A DNA stretch of 64,000 nucleotides from Sphaerotilus uruguayifluvii (GCF_013294065.1 NZ_JABSNM010000007.1:175501-239500), one strand, 5' to 3'. Positions 9,895-19,013 are shown, numbered from the stretch's first letter. The notes: generated by a model from the sequence alone, not told the origin. Numbers and translations: made by a program.

Positions 9895-10830
9895 ATGAGC
9901 GACCACGCCTTCGCCTTCCTGTCCGCGCACACCTTCCTGAAGGTGCCCGCAGGCCCGCAGCCCCGCCCCTTCGGCCTGGCCGGCATCGCCTGGGACGGCG
10001 CCGTCACCAACCGCCCCGGCGCGCGCTTCGGCCCGCGCTCGATCCGTCAGGCCAGCCACATGCTGTGCGACGGCATCCATCCGCTGTTCGAGGTCTCGCC
10101 GGACGCGCTGCTGTGCGACCACGGCGACCTGGCGCTGCCCAACACCAGCCTGGAGCGCATGCGCGCGGCGCTGGAGCCGCAGGCCGCGGCGCTGCTGGCG
10201 CGCCAGCACATGGTCTGGCTCGGCGGCGACCACTCGATCACGCTGTCGCTGCTGCGCGCCCAGCGCCGGCTGCACGGCCGCCCGCTCGGCGTGCTGCACT
10301 TCGACGCCCACTGCGACACCTGGGAAGACCATTTCGGCGAGCCCAGCGGCCACGGCACCTGGGTGTACGAGGCGATCCAGGAGGGCCTGGTCGATCCGCA
10401 GGCGTTTGCGCAGATCGGCATCCGCAGCGCCGGCCACCGCGCCGCGCGCGACTACGTGCGCGACCAGGGCGGCCTGATCTGGACCGCGCGCGACCTGCGC
10501 GGGCGCGAAAGCGCCGCCCAGCTCGCCGAGGTCATCGACGCGCTGAAGGCGCGCTGGGCCGCCTGCGGCCAGCCGCCGCTCTACCTCAGCTTCGACATCG
10601 ACGCGCTCGATCCGGCCTTCGCGCCGGGCACCGGCACGCCCGAGCCCGGCGGCCTGACGACCGCGCAGGCGCTGACGCTGCTCGAGGAGCTCGCCGGCGA
10701 GAACTGGGTCGGCATGGACTGCGTCGAGGTCGCGCCGCCCTACGACCACGCCGATCTCAGCAGCAACGCCGCCGCGACGCTGGTCTGGACCTATCTGTGC
10801 GGCCAGGCGGCGAAGAAGGCACCAGAATGA
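9895..10830 (+). CDS. Agmatinase/arginase-family ureohydrolase
   Basis: A 311-residue manganese-dependent ureohydrolase that releases urea from a guanidino compound. All metal-binding motifs are intact: GGDHS (residues about 110-114), DAHCDT (137-142) and SFDIDALDPAFAPGTGTPEPGG-type (DID at 234-236). The family includes agmatinase, guanidinobutyrase and guanidinopropionase, and motif reading does not separate them. It is divergent from the aminotransferase gene with a shared 48-bp promoter region. An inverted repeat GGGTTGA/TCAACCC at 10884-10903 downstream lacks a T-run and is not clearly a terminator. Confidence 0.88.
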   Translation: MSDHAFAFLSAHTFLKVPAGPQPRPFGLAGIAWDGAVTNRPGARFGPRSIRQASHMLCDGIHPLFEVSPDALLCDHGDLALPNTSLERMRAALEPQAAALLARQHMVWLGGDHSITLSLLRAQRRLHGRPLGVLHFDAHCDTWEDHFGEPSGHGTWVYEAIQEGLVDPQAFAQIGIRSAGHRAARDYVRDQGGLIWTARDLRGRESAAQLAEVIDALKARWAACGQPPLYLSFDIDALDPAFAPGTGTPEPGGLTTAQALTLLEELAGENWVGMDCVEVAPPYDHADLSSNAAATLVWTYLCGQAAKKAPE

Positions 10831-10968
10831 GGCAAGATCGGCTCGGATGCACCTGAAATGTGAATTCCGGCATGACTGATCCCGGGTTGACCTCGCTCAA
10901 CCCGCGCCTGCGCCGCAGGTCAAGAATGGGCTCATCGCGCTGCAGCAGCGCACACCCAGGAGTCGATC

Positions 10969-11514
10969 ATGAGCATGCTTGCGTCCGTTGCCGTCGAAGC
11001 CGTCGTCCCGATGATGCCGCTGGCGGCCGAGCACGAATTCGAGGCCCTCGATGCCTGCCACCGCGAGGTGCTGGCGACGCTGCGCGACCTGGCGCGCCTG
11101 ATCGAGCATCTGGACGACCAGGGCGTCGATCCGGTGGCGCGCCGCATGGCCTCCGACGTGGTGCGCTTCTTCGGCCAGACCGCGCGCGCCCACCACGCCG
11201 ACGAGGAACGCCTGGTCTTTCCGGGCCTGCTCGCCAGCGACGACGCCGCACTGGTGCAGCACACCCGGCGCCTGCAGCAGGACCACGGCTGGCTGGAAGA
11301 GGACTGGCTCGAGCTGTCGGCCCAGCTCGACGCGGTCGCGCAGGGCTACAGCTGGTATGACATCGACGCGCTGCGCCAGGGCGTCGTCATCTTCACCGAG
11401 CTGTACAAGGACCACATCGATCTCGAGGAATCGCTGATCTATCCGGAAGCGCGGCGCCTGCTGGCCGAGCGTCCGGAGGCCGGCCAGGCCCGCGAGCGCC
11501 GCGCGCAGCGCTGA
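10969..11514 (+). CDS. Hemerythrin HHE-domain protein
   Basis: A 181-residue four-helix-bundle protein expected to bind a di-iron centre. The ligand pattern is present: H31 (CHREV), H75/H76 with E80 (AHHADEERLVFP), H106 (QQDHGWLEEDW) and H149 with E153 (KDHIDLEES). The start is supported by CAGGAGTCGATC before the ATG. Proteins of this type take part in oxygen, NO or iron handling; the neighbours do not say which. It lies 138 bp after the ureohydrolase and 44 bp before a permease gene on the same strand. Confidence 0.85.
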   Translation: MSMLASVAVEAVVPMMPLAAEHEFEALDACHREVLATLRDLARLIEHLDDQGVDPVARRMASDVVRFFGQTARAHHADEERLVFPGLLASDDAALVQHTRRLQQDHGWLEEDWLELSAQLDAVAQGYSWYDIDALRQGVVIFTELYKDHIDLEESLIYPEARRLLAERPEAGQARERRAQR

Positions 11515-11558
11515 GCCGCGCCGGGGCGCCGGTCGCGGCCGGGTGCGACACTCGGGGC

Positions 11559-12359
11559 ATGTCCCCGAACGACCTGGCTCTTACCCTTCCCCATCTGCTG
11601 ATCCTGGCCGCCTCCGCGCTGGGTGCCGGCGCGCTCAACGCGATCGCCGGCGGCGGCAGCTTCCTCACCTTTCCCGCGCTGGTCTGGACCGGCCTGCCGC
11701 CGATCGCCGCCAACGCGACCAGCGCGGTGGCGGTCAGCCCCGGCTACCTGGGCAGCGCGCTGGGCTTCCGGCGCGAGCTTGCCGCGCTGCCGGCCGCCCG
11801 GCGCCGCGTCGAGGCGCTGATCTGTGCCGTCGGCGGCCTGGCCGGCGCCGGGCTGCTGCTGGTCACGCCGGCCCGGCTGTTCTCGGCCGCGGTGCCGTGG
11901 CTGCTGCTGTTCGCCACCGTGCTGTTCGCGCTGGGTCCGCGGCTGCTGGCCGCGCGCCGCGCCCGGGCCGAGGCCGCCGGCCGGTCATCCTCGCCCGAGG
12001 CCGTGTCGCCGCTGGCACAGCGGCTCGGCCTGCTGGCGGTGGCCGTCTATGGCGGCTACTTCAACGGCGGCCTGGGCATCCTGCTGATGGCGCTGTATGC
12101 GCTGACCGGCGAGTCGAATCTCAACACCGCCAACGCGCTGAAGAACCTGAACTCGCTGGTGCTGTCGCTGCTGTCGGTGGCGGCCTTCGCCTGGGCCGGC
12201 GCGGTCGCCTGGCCGCAGGCGCTGGTGATGATGGTGGCGGCCACGCTGGGCGGCTTCATCGGCGCGCGGCTGGCGCGGCGCCTGCCGGCGGCCTGGGTGC
12301 GCACCGGCGTGGTGCTGACCGGGCTGGCGATGACGGTGGCCTTCCTGCTGCGCGGCTGA
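11559..12359 (+). CDS. TauE/SafE-family sulfite/organosulfonate exporter-like permease
   Basis: A 266-residue inner-membrane protein with seven or eight hydrophobic segments and the two-fold repeat typical of the TauE/SafE family. The characteristic first-repeat motif GALNAIAGGGSFLTFPALVW is at about residues 22-41, and the second repeat has GGYFNGGLGILLMALYAL. Family members move sulfite, sulfoacetate or related anions, but most bacterial copies are uncharacterised. The nearby hemerythrin gene does not settle the substrate. Confidence 0.85.
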   Translation: MSPNDLALTLPHLLILAASALGAGALNAIAGGGSFLTFPALVWTGLPPIAANATSAVAVSPGYLGSALGFRRELAALPAARRRVEALICAVGGLAGAGLLLVTPARLFSAAVPWLLLFATVLFALGPRLLAARRARAEAAGRSSSPEAVSPLAQRLGLLAVAVYGGYFNGGLGILLMALYALTGESNLNTANALKNLNSLVLSLLSVAAFAWAGAVAWPQALVMMVAATLGGFIGARLARRLPAAWVRTGVVLTGLAMTVAFLLRG

Positions 12360-12386
12360 GCCCCGTCCGCCTTCCGCCGCCCGACG

Positions 12387-12773
12387 TCAGCCGAAGCGGC
12401 GCCGCTCCAGCGCCGCGCCGCCCTGGCCGTCGCCGCCCGGCGGCTCGCGGTAGCGCTCGAGCAGCAGCTCGCGCGCGCTGCGCTGGCTGAGCCGGCCGAC
12501 GAAGGGGGCGGCATCCGTCGACGCCAGCACATGCAGGTACTCGCCCGAGGGCAGGCGCAGCACCAGCGTCAGCGCCGGCACCGCCGGGCGCCAGAACGTG
12601 CCCGGCCGCGGCGTCTCGACCGAGCGCATCACCTCGAAGCCCGGCCCGACGGCCGTCTCCACATGCGCCATGCAGCGCCGATGCCAGTCGGCGGGCGGCC
12701 TGGCCCCGGCCCGCCACAGCCCTGCGGCCGCCAGCAGCGCCAGCGCGACGCCACCCCAGTCCATCCACTCCAT
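12387..12773 (-). CDS. Small membrane-anchored protein of unknown function
   Basis: A 128-residue product with one N-terminal hydrophobic segment (residues about 6-22, VALALLAAAGLWRAG) and a soluble remainder containing LVLRLPSGEYLHVLAST. I do not recognise a family. The start at 12773 (MEWMDWGG) is chosen for the GGGAG Shine-Dalgarno before it; a longer frame starts upstream but without support. It is convergent with the permease gene, 27 bp apart. Confidence 0.6.
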   Translation of the reverse strand: MEWMDWGGVALALLAAAGLWRAGARPPADWHRRCMAHVETAVGPGFEVMRSVETPRPGTFWRPAVPALTLVLRLPSGEYLHVLASTDAAPFVGRLSQRSARELLLERYREPPGGDGQGGAALERRRFG

Positions 12774-12885
12774 TGTTCTCCCTCGTGCACGGGATGAGCT
12801 CCCGACGAACCTGATCCTAACGCCTGCAGAGATAGACTCGGCCTGCCCGAGAATCTCTCTCCCGACCCTGACCGAACCGTTCCCG

Positions 12886-13218
12886 ATGAGCCCTGCCCTG
12901 ACCTTCGCCGAACAGCTGGCCCGCCTGCCCTCGATCGCCCACATCGCCGCCGTCGAGCTGCTCGACGCGGCCGGCACCGTGGTGTCGACGCTGCCCAACC
13001 GTCCCGGCACCGCCGGCTCGGCCGCCGTCTACCACGCGCTGGCCGCCCGCCACGGCGCGATCACGCCCGAGGCCGCCCGCGAGGGCCTGGCGCTCTACGC
13101 CGAGCACACCGCCGACGCCCGCGCCTTTCCCGGCAAGCATCCGAACATCGACCGGCTGATCGACATCGAGGCCGGCCGGATCGCGCCGCTGACGGTGCGC
13201 CTGCAGCCGGGCGCCTGA
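12886..13218 (+). CDS. DUF2322-like conserved protein
   Basis: A 110-residue cytoplasmic protein. The segments NRPGTAGSAAVYHALAARHG and YAEHTADARAFPGKHPNIDR look like the DUF2322 family of betaproteobacteria, recalled rather than searched. No signal peptide or membrane segment is visible and the function is unknown. It stands alone between divergent and convergent neighbours, and codon use matches the surrounding chromosome. Confidence 0.7.
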   Translation: MSPALTFAEQLARLPSIAHIAAVELLDAAGTVVSTLPNRPGTAGSAAVYHALAARHGAITPEAAREGLALYAEHTADARAFPGKHPNIDRLIDIEAGRIAPLTVRLQPGA

Positions 13219-13245
13219 GCCCCGCACGTCCGGCCCGCGGCCGGC

Positions 13246-14973
13246 TCAGCAGGCCCGGCCGTGGGGCGGCAGCGTGCCGCCGCGCGTGTCCGCGCAACCG
13301 CAGCGCCCGCGGATGAAGTCGAGAAAGAGCGCGAAGGGCTGCGGCATGCCATAGCCGTAGCCCTGCACCGCGTCGCACTGCATGCGCCGCAGCATGTCCA
13401 TTTCCTCGTCGCTCTCGGCGCCCTCGGCCACCACCTGCAGCTGCAGCGCGTGCGACAGCCGCACCAGGCTGTGCACGATGGTGCGGCTGCTGGCCTGGCT
13501 GACCATGTCGTGCACGAAGGAGCGGTCGATCTTCAGCGTGTGCACCGGAAAGCGCGCCAGGTAGGCGAAGGACGAGTAGCCGGTGCCGAAGTCGTCGATC
13601 GACAGCCGCACGCCCAGCGCCGACAGCGCCGCCAGCACCCGGGTGCTGACCTCGACGTCGCGCATCAGCGCGTTCTCCGGAATCTCGATCTCCAGCAGCT
13701 CCGGCGGCACGCCGTGGCGCTCGATCGCCGCCTGCACGTTCTCGACCAGCAGCAGATCCGACAGCGACTCGACCGACAGGTTGATGCTGATCGGCAGCCG
13801 GTGGCCACCGTCGAGCAGCAGGCGCTGCAGCCGCATCACCTCGTCGATCACCCAGCGGTCGAGCTCGACCATCAGCTGGCATTCCTGCGCGATCGGCAGG
13901 AAGCTGCCCGGCATCAGCGCGCCGCGCAACGGATGCTGCCAGCGGATCAGCGCCTCCGCGCCGATGACCGCGCGGTCGCGCAGCCGGCCCTTGGGCTGCA
14001 GCGCCAGGCTCAGCCGGCCGGCCGTGGCCGACGAGGTGCCGCACAGCACCGCGCGGAAATCCAGCTCCAGCTCGGCGCGCAGCCGCCCGGCCGCCTCGAG
14101 CTCGTCGTCGAACAGCGCCATCGACGCGCTGGCGCGCTTGGCCTGGCGCAGCGCCAGCGCCGCGCGGCGCAGCAGCAGCGGCGCCGCGTCGCCGTGCGAG
14201 GGAAACAGCACGCCGCCGGCATGGCTGCCGAGCACGAAGACCTGGTCGCGCATCAGGATCGGCTGGCCGATGCGCGAGGCGATCATGCCGACGCGCTCGC
14301 GCAGCCGCGCCTCGTCGTCGGCCGGCGTCAGCAGCACGAACTCGACGCCGGTCAGCCGGAACAGCGCCTCGCCCTCGACGGTGGCGGCCTGCATGCGCGA
14401 GACCACGTCCATCAGCGCCAGGTCGCCCAGGCCGTGGCCGAGCGTGTCGTTGATCGCGTTGAAGCGCCTCAGGCCGATCAGCACCAGCGCGCCGCGCTGA
14501 CGCTGCGCGAGCCGCTCCTCGAGACCGGCCAGCAGCGCGCGCTTGTTGCCGATGCCGGTGAGCGGATCGCGCAGCGCCTCGCGCGCCAGCTCGAACTGGC
14601 CGACCGTGTGCTCGTCGGCGTCGTTGGCCAGCGCGACCATGCCCTCGCCGAGCGGGAAGGCCCGCACCATCAGCCAGCGCCGCACCACCTTCGAGAAGCC
14701 GATGCCGATACGCGGCTGGCGATCGCGCCGGCAGGCCTGCAGCACCCGGTGGAAGACCGACTCCTCGAAATGCGCCTGGTACTCGAACGGCGTGCGGCCG
14801 ATGACCTCGCTGGCCGGCAGGCCCAGCCCTTCCAGGTAGGCGGGGCTGCAGTAGCGCACCCGCCAGTGCGCGTCGACATGGACGACGCATTCGCCGATGC
14901 CCGCAAGCAGCTCCTCCAGCTGCCGGGCCTGCGGCCGATCGACGATCGGGTCCGCGCTCCGAATTCCGTGCAC
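13246..14973 (-). CDS. PAS / degenerate GGDEF / EAL protein, probable c-di-GMP phosphodiesterase
   Basis: A 575-residue signalling protein. An N-terminal PAS-like domain (about residues 12-125) is followed by a GGDEF domain whose active-site loop reads LTGVEF (near residue 204), so it should not make c-di-GMP. The C-terminal EAL domain is well kept: AEALIRW (near 339), NLSVES, EIPENAL, DDFGTGYSS (near 454), LKIDRSFV, EGAES and QGYGYG. Hydrolysis of c-di-GMP is therefore likely, with PAS and GGDEF in sensing. The GTG at 14973 is chosen because GGGAG sits 7 nt upstream; a longer frame would overlap the ABC ATPase gene. No transmembrane segment is visible. Confidence 0.85.
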   Translation of the reverse strand: MHGIRSADPIVDRPQARQLEELLAGIGECVVHVDAHWRVRYCSPAYLEGLGLPASEVIGRTPFEYQAHFEESVFHRVLQACRRDRQPRIGIGFSKVVRRWLMVRAFPLGEGMVALANDADEHTVGQFELAREALRDPLTGIGNKRALLAGLEERLAQRQRGALVLIGLRRFNAINDTLGHGLGDLALMDVVSRMQAATVEGEALFRLTGVEFVLLTPADDEARLRERVGMIASRIGQPILMRDQVFVLGSHAGGVLFPSHGDAAPLLLRRAALALRQAKRASASMALFDDELEAAGRLRAELELDFRAVLCGTSSATAGRLSLALQPKGRLRDRAVIGAEALIRWQHPLRGALMPGSFLPIAQECQLMVELDRWVIDEVMRLQRLLLDGGHRLPISINLSVESLSDLLLVENVQAAIERHGVPPELLEIEIPENALMRDVEVSTRVLAALSALGVRLSIDDFGTGYSSFAYLARFPVHTLKIDRSFVHDMVSQASSRTIVHSLVRLSHALQLQVVAEGAESDEEMDMLRRMQCDAVQGYGYGMPQPFALFLDFIRGRCGCADTRGGTLPPHGRAC

Positions 14974-15112
14974 TGCAACGCTCCCTGATCCGCCGCGCGG
15001 CCGGCCCGCTTCGACGCCCCCCGCGGCGAATGCGACCGGCCCTGCGCAGGCTGCCGCTGTATCGGCGCGACCGCGCGGGCAGTTGAGCGGCCCCGCCCGA
15101 TCCGGTGAACAC

Positions 15113-15844
15113 TCACCGGACGGCGGACACACCCGGTACGGCAGCGACATCCAGCGACAGCCGCGCCGCCGGCGCCGGCATCAGCCGGTCGTCATGGCCG
15201 GTGACGACGATCAGCCGGCCGGCGGGGGCCTCGTGGTGGCGGCGCAGCGCCTCGGCGAGGTGGCGCAGCGAGCGTGCGTCCAGCGCCGCGCCGGGATCGT
15301 CGAGCAGCACCAGCGTCGCGCCCGAGGCCAGCGCGGCGGCCAGCCGCAGCTTGCGCCGCGTGCCGGTGGAGAGCATCTCCAGACGCTTGTCCAGATGCTC
15401 GTGCAGCGCAAAGCCCTCGAGCTGCGCGGCCAGCGCCGCCTCGCTCCAGCCCGGGCGGCCCTGGCGCTGCATCGCCAGGTAGTCGCGCGCGACCCGGCCG
15501 TCATGGCGGTCGGACTGCGGATCGCACCAGAACAGCCGCTCGCGCAGGCGGGCGTCGCCGGCCGGCAGCGCGTGAGGATCGAGCGCCTCGGCCGGGGCGT
15601 CGATCCGGATCCGGCCGGCGTCCGGGCGCAGCTCGCCGGCGATCAGCCGCAGCAGCGCGCTCTTGCCGCGGCCCTCGTCGCCGGTCACGCCGAGCACGCC
15701 GGCCCCGGCCTGCAGGCCGAGACCTGCGAACAGCGGCGGCGCCCCCTCGAAGGGGGCGCGCCAGTGCAGGCCCTCGACCTGCAGCAGCGGCGGCGCGGCG
15801 ACGGACAGGGCCGCGGAATCGGAATGGACGGGAAGGACGGGCAT
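15113..15844 (-). CDS. Orphan ABC-type ATPase
   Basis: A 243-residue ABC ATPase resembling the cytochrome-c-biogenesis/drug exporter class of small ATPases. Walker A is GDEGRGKSALL, the signature loop is LSTGTRRK (in place of LSGGQ), and Walker B is LVLLDDPGAALD, with Asp where the catalytic Glu usually sits. No permease gene lies next to it, so its partner is elsewhere or it acts without one. It is divergent from the helicase gene (65-bp gap). The altered signature and Walker B argue for slow or regulatory ATP hydrolysis. Confidence 0.72.
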   Translation of the reverse strand: MPVLPVHSDSAALSVAAPPLLQVEGLHWRAPFEGAPPLFAGLGLQAGAGVLGVTGDEGRGKSALLRLIAGELRPDAGRIRIDAPAEALDPHALPAGDARLRERLFWCDPQSDRHDGRVARDYLAMQRQGRPGWSEAALAAQLEGFALHEHLDKRLEMLSTGTRRKLRLAAALASGATLVLLDDPGAALDARSLRHLAEALRRHHEAPAGRLIVVTGHDDRLMPAPAARLSLDVAAVPGVSAVR

Positions 15845-15909
15845 GGCCGGGATTATCGAGTCGGGACCGAGCGGTTAGAGTTCGACCCCTGACCGTTCCG
15901 GATTCCCCC

Positions 15910-18141
15910 ATGGCCACGACAACAACAACACCTCGCCCGCTGCCCCATCCGCGCCACGCCGCACGCATTCCCGCCGACATCGACCCGCTCGCGCTCGACC
16001 GCATCCGCCAGGCCGGCTACCTGCTGCCGCAGGTGGTGCGCCCGTCCGACATGCTCGAGGAGGGCACGCCCGAGCCCGAGGCGGCGATGGACCGCCTCGG
16101 CCTGATCCTGCTGCAGCGCGGCGCCGCCGGCCAGCGCCCGAGCCGCTGGATCGACCCGGCGCTGATCGGCGAGGCGCTGCGCCACCTCGACGCGGTGGGC
16201 AGCGGCCAGGGCGTGCGCCCGCTGATGGCCGAGCGCGCCGCGGTGCTCGACGGCCTGGGCGTGAGCCGCCGGCTCGGCGCCTGGGAGCGCGAGGCGCGCC
16301 AGGGCCTGGAGCTGCCCTCGGCCGACATGCGGCTGACGGTCGCCTACGGCCAGGCGGTGCCGGCCGCGGCCGTCTGGGACTTCTTCCGCACCGGCGACCG
16401 CCCGGCGCTGGTCCAGGTGCTCTCCGCGCTGCCGGGCCACCCGCAGGCGGCCGAGCTGGCCGCGCAGCTCGACGCGCTGGTCGAGCGCGCCTGCGCCTTC
16501 GCCGACGACCAGCTCGGCTCGCTGGAGCCGGCGCTGCAGGCCGAATGCGCGCAGCCCCAGGCCGCCGAGACGCTGATCGCCGCGTGCCAGCGCGCCTTCG
16601 AGCGCTGGATCCACCGCGTCCACGAGCAGGACACGCTCGAGGACCTGAACGACGAGCTCGCCTTCCAGGGCTATCCCGACAGCTTCGGCCAGGCGCGGCG
16701 CCTGCAGCGCCAGGTCACGCTCTTCGTCGGCCCGCCCAACAGCGGCAAGACCTACCAGGCCTTCGAGCGCCTGGCGCAGGCGGCCAAGGGCGCCTATCTC
16801 GCGCCGCTGCGCCTGCTCGCGCTGGAGGGCCGCGACCGGCTGGCCGCGCGCGGCGTGCCCTGCTCGCTGCGCACCGGCGAGGAGAACGTGCCGGCGGCGG
16901 ATGCGCGCGTCATCTCCAGCACCATCGAGATGGTCGACACCAGCACGCCCATCGAGGTCGCGGTGATCGACGAGGCGCAGATGATCTTCGACCCCAGCCG
17001 CGGCTGGGCCTGGACGCAGGCCATCGTCGGCGTGCCGGCCAAGGAGCTGCTGATCATCTGCTCGGACTACGCGGTGGAGGCGCTGCGCAACCTGCTGGGC
17101 CTGTGCGGCGAGCAGGTCACGGTACGCCGCTTCGAGCGCAAGCAGCAGGTCGAGCTGCTGCCCGGCCCGGTGTCGCTGCATGCGCTGAAGAAGGGCGACG
17201 CGGTCGTGGCCTTCAGCCGCCGCGACGTGCTGATGCTGCGCGACCAGGCCTCGGCCGACGGCACGCCGGTGTCGGTGATCTACGGCGCGCTGCCCCCCGA
17301 GGTGCGCCGTCGCGAGGCCGAGCGCTTCGCGCAAGGGCAGTCGCAGATCCTGATCGCCACCGACGCGATCGGCATGGGCCTGAACCTGCCGGTGCGCCGG
17401 GTGCTGTTCAGCACGCTGACCAAGTTCGACGGCCAGGGCGACCGCGCGCTGACCGAGTCCGAGGTGCACCAGATCGCCGGCCGCGCCGGGCGCTTCGGCA
17501 TCCACGAGGAAGGCTTCGCCGGCGTGCTCAAGGAGGCCGAGCCGACCGCGATGAAGCAGCTGCGCCTGCTGATGCAGCGCTCGCCGAAGGCGCCGCGCCA
17601 CTTCAAGGCGCCGGTGGCGCCGAACTGGTGGCACATCGAGACCATCGCCGAGCGTCTGGGCAAGAACAGCCTGGCCGAGGTGCTGCGGGTCTTCGTCGAG
17701 CAGCTGCAGCTCGACAACTCGCACTTCGCGGTGGCCGAGCTGGAGCAGATGCTGGAGCTCGCCGGCGAGATCGACCGCGTCGCCGCCAGGCTGCCGCTGC
17801 GCCAGCGCTTCACCTACGCGCAGGCGCCGGTCGACACCCGCACCGCCGGCCAGGTGGCGCAGTTCCTCGACTGGGTCGCGCACCACGCCCGCAGCGGCCA
17901 GGCCGGCCCCGCCTGGTTCCTGCAGGACACCGACGAGAACAGCCGCCTCGAGCGCATGGAGCAGGCGCTGCGCACCTGCACGCTGTGGCTCTGGCTGGAC
18001 CTGCGCTTCCCCGGCGTCTACGGCGAGGTCGACGAGGTGATGGACCTGCGCTCGCGCCTGAACGACGGCATCGAGCGCGCGCTCAAGGCCAAGCGGCCGC
18101 TGTGGCAGAAGCGCGGCGGCCGTCCGGGCGGACGGCGCTGA
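15910..18141 (+). CDS. SUV3-like RNA helicase
   Basis: A 743-residue superfamily 2 helicase. The motor begins at about residue 268, with Walker A GPPNSGKT (274-281), Walker B DEAQM (354-358), the ATDAIGMGLNLP motif and motif VI IAGRAGRFG (near 522). This motif spelling is that of SUV3, the mitochondrial RNA-degradosome helicase, whose bacterial relatives are little studied. The first ~260 residues have no recognisable domain. The C-terminal part (WWHIETIAERLGKNSLAEVL onward) fits the SUV3 C-terminal helical region, and the tail is basic (KKRPLWQKRGGRPGGRR-like). A role in RNA turnover is inferred from the family. Confidence 0.8.
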   Translation: MATTTTTPRPLPHPRHAARIPADIDPLALDRIRQAGYLLPQVVRPSDMLEEGTPEPEAAMDRLGLILLQRGAAGQRPSRWIDPALIGEALRHLDAVGSGQGVRPLMAERAAVLDGLGVSRRLGAWEREARQGLELPSADMRLTVAYGQAVPAAAVWDFFRTGDRPALVQVLSALPGHPQAAELAAQLDALVERACAFADDQLGSLEPALQAECAQPQAAETLIAACQRAFERWIHRVHEQDTLEDLNDELAFQGYPDSFGQARRLQRQVTLFVGPPNSGKTYQAFERLAQAAKGAYLAPLRLLALEGRDRLAARGVPCSLRTGEENVPAADARVISSTIEMVDTSTPIEVAVIDEAQMIFDPSRGWAWTQAIVGVPAKELLIICSDYAVEALRNLLGLCGEQVTVRRFERKQQVELLPGPVSLHALKKGDAVVAFSRRDVLMLRDQASADGTPVSVIYGALPPEVRRREAERFAQGQSQILIATDAIGMGLNLPVRRVLFSTLTKFDGQGDRALTESEVHQIAGRAGRFGIHEEGFAGVLKEAEPTAMKQLRLLMQRSPKAPRHFKAPVAPNWWHIETIAERLGKNSLAEVLRVFVEQLQLDNSHFAVAELEQMLELAGEIDRVAARLPLRQRFTYAQAPVDTRTAGQVAQFLDWVAHHARSGQAGPAWFLQDTDENSRLERMEQALRTCTLWLWLDLRFPGVYGEVDEVMDLRSRLNDGIERALKAKRPLWQKRGGRPGGRR

Positions 18142-18157
18142 GCGCCGGCGACCCGGA

Positions 18158-18886
18158 TCAGACCGCCACGCCGAAGAGCCGGCCGATGCCGGCGGTGGCG
18201 GCCATCGCCACCGCGCCCCAGACGCTCACCCGCAGCGCCGCCGCCAGCGGGGCCGCGCCGCCGACCCGCGCCGACACCCAGCCCAGCAGCGCCAGCGCCG
18301 CCAGCGAGCCGGCGCCCAGCCCGGCCATGCGCATCGGCGCCGGCAGCATCACCAGCGCCAGCGGCAACGCCGCGCCGAGCGCGAAGGACGCCGCCGAGGC
18401 CAGCGCCGCCTGCCCCGGGCGGGCCGACAGCGCCTCGGTGATGCCCAGCTCGTCGCGGGCATGGGCGCCGAGCGCGTCGTGGCGCATCAGCTGCTCGGCC
18501 ACCTGCACCGCCAGCGCCGGCTCCAGCCCGCGCTTGACGTAGATCGCCGCCAGCTCGGCGCGCTCCTGCTCGTCGTCCTCGGCCAGCTCGTGGCGCTCGC
18601 GTGCGAGGTCGGCGCGCTCGATGTCGGCCTGCGAGCTGACCGAGACATATTCGCCCGCGGCCATCGACATCGCGCCGGCCACCAGCCCGGCGGTTCCCGC
18701 CACCAGCAGCGCGCGGGTGTCGGCGCCGGAGGCCGCCACGCCGAGCAGCAGGCTCGCGGTCGAGACGATGCCGTCGTCGGCGCCGAGCACCGCGGCGCGC
18801 AGCCAGCCGCTGCGGTGGACGAGGTGCGGCTCGTGGTGGCGGGCGCGAGGGCCGGCGGCGGCGGAGGGTGGCGGACGACTCGACAT
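18158..18886 (-). CDS. VIT/CCC1-family metal transporter
   Basis: A 242-residue membrane protein of the vacuolar iron transporter family, which moves Fe2+ or Mn2+. Family motifs are visible: WLRAAVLGADDGIVSTASLLLGVA in the first helix, GAMSMAAGEYVSVSSQADIE in the second, and a cytoplasmic metal-binding helical stretch rich in Glu (ERHELAEDDEQERAEL), then three C-terminal helices. The start at 18886 has GGGGC just upstream; an in-frame ATG at 18898 is the alternative. It converges on the helicase gene, 16 bp apart. Confidence 0.85.
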   Translation of the reverse strand: MSSRPPPSAAAGPRARHHEPHLVHRSGWLRAAVLGADDGIVSTASLLLGVAASGADTRALLVAGTAGLVAGAMSMAAGEYVSVSSQADIERADLARERHELAEDDEQERAELAAIYVKRGLEPALAVQVAEQLMRHDALGAHARDELGITEALSARPGQAALASAASFALGAALPLALVMLPAPMRMAGLGAGSLAALALLGWVSARVGGAAPLAAALRVSVWGAVAMAATAGIGRLFGVAV

Positions 18887-19013
18887 GAGCCCCAGCATCG
18901 CAGGTCAGGGCCGCGGCCGGATGGCCGCATCGCAGTCCGGCGCCCTGGCCGGCTCATCCGATGCGCCCGCGCCACACTCGGCCGCCGAAGCCTCCAGCGC
19001 GCCATGCGCGCGT

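Noticed and set aside
10884..10903. Inverted repeat GGGTTGA/TCAACCC as terminator of the ureohydrolase gene
   Set aside because: Seven base pairs with no T-run; could equally be chance or an operator, so no feature was called.
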